DNA of 64,000 bases from JABCYV01 sp963696025 (GTDB lineage Bacteria > Acidobacteriota > Terriglobia > Terriglobales > Acidobacteriaceae). Of the stretch, positions 42,513 through 49,832 are shown piece by piece. The translations under genes and the position numbers were made by a program. The stretch is taken from assembly GCA_963696025.1 (NCBI GenBank), contig CAVOII010000014.1:620001-684000 (forward strand). Reading direction: 5' to 3'. How positions within the stretch are numbered: the stretch's first letter is position 1; the number at the start of each line of letters is the position of its first letter. The notes under the pieces were generated by a model. It worked only from the letters and a program-made list of their open reading frames with translations, searched no databases and was not told the origin of the DNA.

Positions 42513-43544
42513 TCATTCGACAGAGTCGCCTCGGGCCGGCGCCGGCGAGTTTCCACGCAACCAGCCGAGAACACGTTGCTTGCCCACAAACGCTTTCTTT
42601 GCCCCATCACGAAGCTTCGATAGCAACTGATAGCGAGACTTCGTAAACCAGGGGACGCGATGCACCACGCAGCCGTATTTTTCTTTGTAAGCACCCTCCC
42701 CTCCCCAGTCGTAAATCTCGACGCCACGCCGTTTCCAGTAACGCATTACATACCAATGAATCAGCTCATTGGGGCGCAGGATCTGGCTGGATCGCAGGCT
42801 GGCATTTCCCCAGAATTCAGCGATTTTGTTAAACCCCGGAAAGATTCCCGTGGCAATACATTTTCCTTCGGCATCCCGCGCGCGGAGTAGGAGAACCCGC
42901 CCCGTGGGCTCCAAATGTCTGATTAACTCCCGCACCCGGCTAATGTCGTAGGTCGGTACAAGTTTTTGTTTTGCAAACACATCTTGCAATTGGTGGTAAT
43001 ACTCTTCCGCGAAAGCCAAATCATGGGCCTCTTCGATGGTGACTCCGCTTTTCTCGGCCTTGCGGACGCAGCGCCGGCACGCGCTATCCATGGCATTGAA
43101 CAGCTCTTCTTCCGATCTGGTCAAATCAGTCCGGTAGGAAGCGTAGAAGCTGCAAGTGAACCCGAGGTTTTGCCCATCCTCGACGGTAAAATGTGGATCG
43201 GAAACTTCCATGTGCAGGCACCCCAGCTCATTCCATGCCATGGATTCCACAGCCGCGAGTGCCGCCGCCCGGGAGATGCCTGCGACCAGGTTGAATCCCA
43301 TGTACGGCGTCGTCCAGCCGGGAAAAGAACTGCCCAGGATTTTGATTCCGAGGCGGGAAAAAGTAAGGCCGGTAAAGTAACCCACGACTTTGCCGTCCTC
43401 ACGCAATTCCGCCAAAACCGGAGTTGCATTTTGAGTGTCGCTGACGAATTGAACCCACTCCCGAGTCTGGAACACGGTGCGGTCCGGGAAACTATCCAGA
43501 AAATTCCAGTCGGCTGTGGTCGGGTCGATGAGGTCGCACTTCAT
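42513..43544 (-). CDS. FemAB/GNAT-like transferase 2
   Basis: A 343-residue protein of the same FemAB-related group as the gene at 32413. TREWVQFVSDTQNATPVLAEL, LFNAMDSACRRCVRKAEKSGVTIEEA, RVLLLRARDAEGKCIATGIFPGF and DWGGEGAYKEKYG correspond to the conserved blocks. Such enzymes are thought to transfer acyl or aminoacyl groups to sugars in exopolysaccharides. It lies 92 bases upstream of the exported propeller gene on the same strand and diverges from the FkbH-like gene. Confidence 0.82.
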   Translation of the reverse strand: MKCDLIDPTTADWNFLDSFPDRTVFQTREWVQFVSDTQNATPVLAELREDGKVVGYFTGLTFSRLGIKILGSSFPGWTTPYMGFNLVAGISRAAALAAVESMAWNELGCLHMEVSDPHFTVEDGQNLGFTCSFYASYRTDLTRSEEELFNAMDSACRRCVRKAEKSGVTIEEAHDLAFAEEYYHQLQDVFAKQKLVPTYDISRVRELIRHLEPTGRVLLLRARDAEGKCIATGIFPGFNKIAEFWGNASLRSSQILRPNELIHWYVMRYWKRRGVEIYDWGGEGAYKEKYGCVVHRVPWFTKSRYQLLSKLRDGAKKAFVGKQRVLGWLRGNSPAPARGDSVE

Positions 43545-43921
43545 CGAGGGTATCTGCCCTGTCCGAAGCCCGCGTGGAGGATAAGCCGCTGCATACGAAG
43601 TCGATAGAACAGAGCATACATCAACCAGATAGATCCAACACGGGTGATGAGTGGACTTGCACGTTCACAACCGATACTCGTCTAAGCAGCGCTTTTCATG
43701 GAATAATAACGGGTGGCGACGATAAGAAATCCTGTCTGCCCGTCCACCTCCTCCCGAAGGTCCGAACTCGGATATTGCCGGGCCGTTGCAGTTAGATCGT
43801 CTGAAACGGACAGTAATACCTTTTTCCAGCCGACGAACAGCGGCTTCGTGCATTTGGCAACGCCCCGGTTTGAGGCCCAAAATAACAACTGCAGGAATCG
43901 GTGAGAGGGTTGAGGTGAAGG
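43545..43921. other. Divergent intergenic region
   Basis: About 375 bases between the FemAB-like and FkbH-like genes. Short frames on both strands have no ribosome sites or protein-like composition. A GAGGTGAAGG ribosome site lies immediately before the TTG at 43922. No promoter pair was recognised. Confidence 0.4.
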
Positions 43922-45811
43922 TTGGATCTGAGAAAAGAAGTAGATAATCTGATCACGAGTCGAGATGCGCGGGCGGCCTACCGGTGCATCGCACAGTTCT
44001 GGCGTCGCGAGAGTGGGCCAGCGTCGGCCGCTTTTGTCGTATCGCGCTGCGAGAAGCTACGAGACTTGTTTCCGTTCGTGCCCTGCCGGTTGGCCATATT
44101 GCGTTCGTTCACTGTGGAACCTGCTGTCACACTTCTTCGCGCCGCGGCGTTCGTTAACGGAATCGATCTGACTGTCCACGTCGGGGACTTCAATGCATAC
44201 GCGCAGGAGATTCTGGATAGTAGTAGCTCACTTTACCGCTTCGCCCCCGATGTCGTGATTCTAGCGGTGCAGACCTGCGATGTGGCCCCGGACCTTTGGC
44301 AGCAATACTCTGATTTCGCTCCTGATGCGCAAGCTGGGGCCGTCCGCGGCGTGGTTGAGAGTTATCACCGCTGGATTCTCGCATTTCGCGAACGCAGTCA
44401 GGCCCACTTAGTCGTTCATTCGCTGGAACAGCCACTCATGCCCAGTTTCGGAGTGCTTGATGCGCAGTCGGGTTCGGGGCAGGCAGCCTCCATTGAGCAA
44501 ATTAATCAGGAACTGCGCCGGCTGAGCGGCGAACACCGCGGAGTGTATTTGCTGGACTATGACGGTCTGATTGCTCGTCACGGCCGCCTTCGCTGGCGTG
44601 ATGAGCGCAAGTGGCTCACCGCACGAATGCCTATCGCTGCAGACCAACTGATCCACTTGGCGCGCGAATGGCTCCGCTTTGTGGTTCCCCTAACCGGAAA
44701 AGTTGCCAAAGCATTGGTGGTAGATCTCGACGATACATTGTGGGGAGGCGTGATCGGTGAAGAAGGAATGACAGGAATTCGACTCGGTGCGGAATACCCA
44801 GGCGCCGCCTATCAGGCTGTCCAGCGAGCCATGCTGGATCTGCACCGAAGAGGGATCCTGCTGGCTATCTGCAGCAAGAATAACCCCGAAGATGCGATGG
44901 AGGTTTTGGAAAATCATCCCGGCATGCTGCTACGTCCCCAACACTTTGCGGCAATGCGCATCAACTGGAACGATAAGGCGCAGAATCTTCGCGAAATTGC
45001 GGCCGAGCTTAACGTTGGAATCGATGCCCTGGCATTCTTGGATGACAATCCCGTGGAGCGCGAGCAAATCCGAAGCGCTATTCCGGAAATTTCTGTTATT
45101 GACCCCCCGGACGGTCCTCACCAACACGCCGCCATATTGCGCGATTGCCCATTGTTTGAGCGCCTCAGCCTCTCGAGGGAAGATCAGCAACGCAGCGCGA
45201 TGTACGCTGCCCAGCGCCAACGCTTGGAAGCCAAGCAAGGTTTTCATTCAAAAGAAGATTTCTTTCGTTTCCTTGAGCAAGAGGCGGAGATTGCGCCGGC
45301 GCGGCCGGCAACGCTCGCACGCATCTCGCAGCTCACGCAGAAAACCAATCAGTTCAATCTGACCACTCGACGCTATGCGGAGCAACAAATCTCGGAGATG
45401 GCGACTCGTCCCGGTTGCCAGGTGCTCTCAATCCGAGTGCGCGACCGCTACGGTGATCATGGATTGGTGGGCGTTGCCATCACTCGCGATGTAGGTCAAG
45501 ATTGCGAAATTGACAGTTTCCTGTTGAGCTGCCGAGTAATCGGCCGCACGGTGGAGACTGCGATGCTGGCTTACTTAGCCCAGAGCGCGCTGGCCAGGGG
45601 GCAGCTGCGATTGCGGGGCTGCTTTTTCCCGACCAGGAAGAACACACCATGCCGGGAATTTTATGGGCAACACGGCTTTGAGCTTCAGTCCCAGAATGGC
45701 GAGGGATCCGTCTGGGTGCTCAATTTGCAACAGTCTCAAATCGCCTGTCCTGAATGGATCAAGTTGACTGTGCCAGTGCTGAGTCGGTCAGGAAAGGACG
45801 ACGAAATTTGA
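43922..45811 (+). CDS. FkbH-like HAD-IIIC phosphatase/acyltransferase
   Basis: A 629-residue three-part protein. Residues 1-250 form an FkbH-type N-terminal domain. The HAD-IIIC domain carries the catalytic VVDLDDTLWGGVIGEEG (about 263-279) and ALAFLDDNPVEREQIR. The C-terminal 200 residues resemble a GNAT fold (RDRYGDHGLVGVAITRD and CRVIGRTVETAMLAYLA). FkbH proteins load a glyceryl group from 1,3-bisphosphoglycerate onto an acyl carrier protein. That fits here because an ACP gene overlaps its stop codon by four bases. The TTG start follows GAGGTGAAGG. The glyceryl product may be attached to the glycan or to a lipid precursor. Confidence 0.87.
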   Translation: MDLRKEVDNLITSRDARAAYRCIAQFWRRESGPASAAFVVSRCEKLRDLFPFVPCRLAILRSFTVEPAVTLLRAAAFVNGIDLTVHVGDFNAYAQEILDSSSSLYRFAPDVVILAVQTCDVAPDLWQQYSDFAPDAQAGAVRGVVESYHRWILAFRERSQAHLVVHSLEQPLMPSFGVLDAQSGSGQAASIEQINQELRRLSGEHRGVYLLDYDGLIARHGRLRWRDERKWLTARMPIAADQLIHLAREWLRFVVPLTGKVAKALVVDLDDTLWGGVIGEEGMTGIRLGAEYPGAAYQAVQRAMLDLHRRGILLAICSKNNPEDAMEVLENHPGMLLRPQHFAAMRINWNDKAQNLREIAAELNVGIDALAFLDDNPVEREQIRSAIPEISVIDPPDGPHQHAAILRDCPLFERLSLSREDQQRSAMYAAQRQRLEAKQGFHSKEDFFRFLEQEAEIAPARPATLARISQLTQKTNQFNLTTRRYAEQQISEMATRPGCQVLSIRVRDRYGDHGLVGVAITRDVGQDCEIDSFLLSCRVIGRTVETAMLAYLAQSALARGQLRLRGCFFPTRKNTPCREFYGQHGFELQSQNGEGSVWVLNLQQSQIACPEWIKLTVPVLSRSGKDDEI

Positions 45812-46059
45812 CACCCAGCATTTCCGAGCAGGTTCGGAACATCGCCGCTGATCTTTTTGCGGTTCCGCTGGATACAATCACCGATGAGTCCTCCCCGGAA
45901 AATTTGGAGGCATGGGATTCTGCCCAGCACCTCACCTTTGTGCTCGCGTTGGAAGAGAAGTTCCACTTCCAACTGTCACCGGAAGAAATCGATCAGATGC
46001 ACAATATCGGGCAGATTGTGAACTTGGTCGCTAGCAAGCGTCAAACCGCGCCTAGCTGA
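45808..46059 (+). CDS. Acyl carrier protein
   Basis: An 83-residue ACP. The phosphopantetheine attachment site is LEAWDSAQHLTFVLALEEKF with Ser38 following Asp37, and acidic helices surround it (TITDESSPENLE, LSPEEIDQM). It starts at TTG 45808 with GGAAAGG upstream; the TTGA overlap with the stop of the FkbH gene indicates translational coupling. It probably carries the glyceryl or acyl unit made by FkbH. The GNAT-like gene 32 bases downstream may be the transferase that takes it off. Confidence 0.88.
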   Translation: MTPSISEQVRNIAADLFAVPLDTITDESSPENLEAWDSAQHLTFVLALEEKFHFQLSPEEIDQMHNIGQIVNLVASKRQTAPS

Positions 46060-46091
46060 CAAAATCGGAAGGGCATCGCTCAGACTTCGCT

Positions 46092-47210
46092 ATGCCGATC
46101 ACTATTCAACCTTACCGCGAAGAGCACGAGCCGGCGGTGAAGGAGTTAAACCAGCGACTCAAAGCAGCGGGACAACCCGATGTGGTTTTTTACCCTTCCT
46201 GTGTGCCCCACTGGTTGCCGAAAAGCGATGGCAATTTCCCTTACAACGAATATTTCGTTGCGATTGACGGTACGGCAGTGCGCGGAGCCTACGCCCTTAA
46301 GCACGAAAGGATTTTCGTGCGCGGGAAAGGAATGCATTCCATCGCTTGTTACCACCATCCCTTGTCGGAAGGGATCATCAACCGGTCCTATGCGACTGTC
46401 GGTGGCCTGCTACTAAGGGACGCATTATCCCGCCAACCGATGCTCTACACTCTGGGAATGGGTGGCTTTGACCGTCCGCTTCCAAAGATGCTCGGGGCAT
46501 TAGGTTGGAAGCTTCTGGCGCTCCCGTTCTATTTCCGGGTTGTGCATCCCAACCGGTTTCTCCGGGAGATGGAAGCACTCCGCCAAGTGTCGTGGCGAAA
46601 GCTCCTGATCGATATCGGAGCTTTAACAGGAACTGGCTGGCTGGCAATCAAGGCTCTCCAGAGTGCATCCAGATTAAGGTCCCAGCACACGGAGCCGTTT
46701 ACCGTGGAGAAGGTTGATGAGTTTTCTGCATGGGCGGACCCTTTGTGGTCCGACGCAATGAATGGCTACACCATGTGCGCTGTCCGCGACAGCGGCACTT
46801 TGCAAAAACTGTATCCCGACAATGACCCGCACCTCACTCGCCTGCGAATCAGTCAGGATGGTACGGCCATCGGATGGGCGGTGGTGGGTGAGCGTCGTAG
46901 AGACGTTAAGTTTGGTTCGATGCGCGTGGGTTCGATCGTCGATTGCTGGGCGTCGCCCGAGAACGCCCTTCCTGTGGTCCTCGCTGCAACCCAGGCCTTA
47001 GAAGCAGCGGGCGTTGATCTGATCGTATCCAATCAAAGCCACTCGCTCTGGTGCAGCGCCTTCGGGAAGTCTGGATACTTGAAGGGGCCATCCAACTTCA
47101 TTCTCGCTGTTTCCAAGAAAGAGTCAGAACTGTTACAACCCTTTGAGGAGAACCAGTCTTCGTTCCACATCGTCCGTGCTGACGGAGATGGCTTGCCGCG
47201 CAACTTTTGA
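46092..47210 (+). CDS. GNAT-like transferase, possible acceptor enzyme for the ACP-bound group
   Basis: A 372-residue protein with a GNAT-like start (MPITIQPYREEHEPAVKELNQRL) and a second GNAT-like half (LTRLRISQDGTAIGWAVVGERR, VGSIVDCWASPENALPVVLAATQALEAAG). It is not a close FemAB relative and I cannot place it in a named family. It follows the ACP gene after 32 bases on the same strand, so moving an acyl group from the ACP to a sugar is a reasonable guess. It converges with sulfotransferase 3, leaving a five-base gap. Confidence 0.75.
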   Translation: MPITIQPYREEHEPAVKELNQRLKAAGQPDVVFYPSCVPHWLPKSDGNFPYNEYFVAIDGTAVRGAYALKHERIFVRGKGMHSIACYHHPLSEGIINRSYATVGGLLLRDALSRQPMLYTLGMGGFDRPLPKMLGALGWKLLALPFYFRVVHPNRFLREMEALRQVSWRKLLIDIGALTGTGWLAIKALQSASRLRSQHTEPFTVEKVDEFSAWADPLWSDAMNGYTMCAVRDSGTLQKLYPDNDPHLTRLRISQDGTAIGWAVVGERRRDVKFGSMRVGSIVDCWASPENALPVVLAATQALEAAGVDLIVSNQSHSLWCSAFGKSGYLKGPSNFILAVSKKESELLQPFEENQSSFHIVRADGDGLPRNF

Positions 47211-47215
47211 GATTC

Positions 47216-48076
47216 TCACTTCTCGGTGTGCAAAATCGGACGACGGTTGGTGACCTGGGTGGTTAATTCATAGCCAAGGTCGTGCATGATGTGTCCCCAT
47301 CGCGCTTCAATCAACTCCACTGATTCCTGCCCTAACACTGATCGCCAGCCCCCAGGGGCTGCCTTCCGAACAAAAGGCTTGTCCTGGCGGGTGTACTTCG
47401 TCTGGACCCATTTCCCGCCCTGGTTGCTCTCTAGAAGCCGCATGCGATCGGCCGAGCTCAGTTCTACCGCTCGAGCCAGTCGCTCCGGCTTGGGATCGAT
47501 GCTGAGCAAGTCAGCAACCTTTACCAATTCCCTTGCTGGATCGCCAATCAGATCCTCATAGCGCAGCACCACGAAACTGCTGGAATCCCGACGCGTGCTC
47601 AGCCAGCTGGTCACATGGTCGCCCCAGTTCCCCAATCGCGCCCAGTAGATCGGTTCCATCCAGCGTGGCACGAACTTTTCAACCGGGTATCCCTCTGCTA
47701 TCGATTTTTGTTTCAACTCCCAATGATAGTTTGAGACCGCTACATCCCGGGGATCGCGGACGATGTAAATGATGGTTCTGTATCGTGGGTCAAAGCACTC
47801 ATGGCTCTTCATGATGCGGGGCCGCGGAAGGCTGCGTAGATAGCGGTCCGAATGCTTATACATATCTGGCACCAGCTTTTCCACATTGAGAAAACTAACC
47901 GGCTCGTCCTGATGCACCAGGTTTCCCACCAGAAAACGGGTCCAGGTATTTCCCGACCTTGGGTAGGAAGTTAGAAAAATATCATCCGAAAAGATGGTGA
48001 TGTCGCGCTCAATTCTCGCCGTCCGAAACAGCACGTCGCCAACACGGGACAAGTGCTTAAGTCCCCTCCTGATCAT
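47216..48076 (-). CDS. PAPS-dependent sulfotransferase 3
   Basis: A 286-residue sulfotransferase, closely related to the one at 26652-27527 (shared SYPRSGNTWTRFLxGNL, DEP, LPRPRIxKSHE, YIVRDPRDVAVSxYH, RPERLARAVxLSS-like and DKPFVR blocks). The 5'-phosphosulfate loop lies at about 37-53 and the 3'-phosphate motif at about 105-117. It should also sulfate a glycan or lipid-linked precursor. Being a paralogue on the opposite strand, it may act on another sugar of the same polymer. It is followed upstream on this strand by the GDP-mannose dehydrogenase-like gene. Confidence 0.91.
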   Translation of the reverse strand: MIRRGLKHLSRVGDVLFRTARIERDITIFSDDIFLTSYPRSGNTWTRFLVGNLVHQDEPVSFLNVEKLVPDMYKHSDRYLRSLPRPRIMKSHECFDPRYRTIIYIVRDPRDVAVSNYHWELKQKSIAEGYPVEKFVPRWMEPIYWARLGNWGDHVTSWLSTRRDSSSFVVLRYEDLIGDPARELVKVADLLSIDPKPERLARAVELSSADRMRLLESNQGGKWVQTKYTRQDKPFVRKAAPGGWRSVLGQESVELIEARWGHIMHDLGYELTTQVTNRRPILHTEK

Positions 48077-48170
48077 CGGTCCCTCCCAAACGGCAGGTCA
48101 CAAAACAAACTGATGCCTGAGCGCGGACAACCCACAACAATAATGAAGAGTGGTGGCTTATTCGCATGCG

Positions 48171-49496
48171 CTACCAGCAAATCCCCTGATATGCGGCCAG
48201 GCTTTCGGGGCGTCGGGCGACGTCCAGATTGATCAGATCCAGAACGATCTGGCCCGCACCCAGGTAAGCGGCGAGCTGATTTTTCTCCACCGACTTTGTC
48301 GCAATGATCACGACTTCACCACTTCGGATAACCTCTTCGAGGTCGGTGGACAGAAGTGAGCCAATATGTGGGATGACCTCTTCGATATATTGCCGATTGG
48401 AACCAGCCAGGCGTCCCAGCGATACGTCTTTGTCCCACACCCTGACTTGGCAACCCTCGCCGAGAAGGCGCTTGATCAATTGCACCTGCGGACTTTCTCT
48501 CAGGTCGTCAGTCCCGGACTTGAAGCTGAGACCGAGCATTGAAACTTTCTTCTTATTTGTGGCCAGCACCGCATCTACGGCTCGATCAACATGCTCTGCG
48601 TTGCTGGCCATGAGCGAGTCCAGAAGCGGCAGGCTCAAGTCGAGTTCTTTCGCGCGGTAGGCGATGGCGCGCAGGTCCTTGGGCAGGCAGGAACCTCCGA
48701 ACGCGAATCCAGGTGACAAGTAAGCTGGCGATATATTCAGCTTGTTATCCGAAGTGAAAATCCTGGTAACGGCATCTGTGTCGACCCCGAGATGCTTGCA
48801 AAGCGTACCGATCTCATTAGCGAATCCGACTTTGACGGCGTGGAACGCGTTAGAGACGTACTTCACCATTTCGGAAACCGGGATTGTAGCTTCGTAGGTT
48901 GTACCCGAGACGCTTTTGTACACTTGCCGCAGCGGCTCCAGATGTTGGGAGTCGCGGGCTCCCAGGATCGTATATGGCGGTTGCAGAAAGTCGGCAACCG
49001 CACTGCCTTCGCGCATGAACTCGGGGTTATAGCAAACGGTAAAATGCTCGCCAGCACGGCGTCCGCTCGAGTTCTCCAGAATCGGAGCAACGCATGCCTC
49101 CGTCGTCCCAGGAAGCACCGTGCTGCGCAAAACAACTACATGGTGAGCCTTCTTCTCGCGCAGCGCGGACCCAATTTCGCGAGAAACGTTTTCCACGTGG
49201 CTCAGATCGAGCTTGCCGGACCGCAGGCTGGGCGTGCCCACGCATATGAAAGAGATATCCGAGTCCAGTACAGCAGCCCTGGCATCATTGGTGGCGTGCA
49301 AACGGCACGCAGAATGCCCTTCGGCCACCAATTCGTTCATTTGTGCTTCAACGATGGGGCTGCGGCCTGTGGCCAACATCTCGACCTTGGCGGGGTTCAC
49401 ATCAACACCCAACACCCTGTGCCCCATATGGGCAAAACATGCGGCGCTTACAGATCCGACGTAGCCCAAACCAAACAGACTGATGGAAAAAGTCAC
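48171..49496 (-). CDS. algD: GDP-mannose 6-dehydrogenase-like enzyme
   Basis: A 441-residue nucleotide-sugar dehydrogenase that oxidises C6 twice to give a uronic acid with NAD. The N-terminal Rossmann loop is ISLFGLGYVGSVSAACFA, the substrate region includes SFICVGTPS and the catalytic cysteine is about residue 268 in FAFGGSCLPKDLRAIAYRA. The C-terminal part (SNRQYIEEVIPHIGSLLSTDLEEVI and the end GICW) matches my memory of AlgD more than of UDP-glucose dehydrogenase, so GDP-mannuronate is the better guess. It diverges from the heparinase-like gene. Both point to a uronate-containing polysaccharide. Confidence 0.85.
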   Translation of the reverse strand: MTFSISLFGLGYVGSVSAACFAHMGHRVLGVDVNPAKVEMLATGRSPIVEAQMNELVAEGHSACRLHATNDARAAVLDSDISFICVGTPSLRSGKLDLSHVENVSREIGSALREKKAHHVVVLRSTVLPGTTEACVAPILENSSGRRAGEHFTVCYNPEFMREGSAVADFLQPPYTILGARDSQHLEPLRQVYKSVSGTTYEATIPVSEMVKYVSNAFHAVKVGFANEIGTLCKHLGVDTDAVTRIFTSDNKLNISPAYLSPGFAFGGSCLPKDLRAIAYRAKELDLSLPLLDSLMASNAEHVDRAVDAVLATNKKKVSMLGLSFKSGTDDLRESPQVQLIKRLLGEGCQVRVWDKDVSLGRLAGSNRQYIEEVIPHIGSLLSTDLEEVIRSGEVVIIATKSVEKNQLAAYLGAGQIVLDLINLDVARRPESLAAYQGICW

Positions 49497-49832
49497 GCCC
49501 TAGCTCCCCGTCTCAGCATCTCGTTTGAGGGACCTTAAGATTTGCATCAGCACTCGACCATAGCTCAAACCCCGGGGCAGACACATCCAGCTTCGTCTGC
49601 ATTACCTGAATAGTAAACAAACATTGCGCAATTTGCATTCCAGATGATCAATTGGAAATGCGTGGCCCGCGGGGCTCTGGGCAACTTGGTAAGGATCGCT
49701 CAACTATGAAGTTAGCACATCTCTTACTTGCCAAAGTGAAAAATATTTCCATTGAGTCAGCCCATTCGCCCAGTGCCGCATGCAATTGTTTTCTCAATTT
49801 GTGGTGTGCGAGAGATGGGATAGGATCAACTC
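49497..49832. other. Divergent intergenic region
   Basis: About 335 bases between the dehydrogenase and heparinase-like genes. The stretch AAGTGAAAAATATTTCC (about 49733-49749) is A/T-rich and would suit a promoter, but no -35/-10 pair is convincing. Confidence 0.4.
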
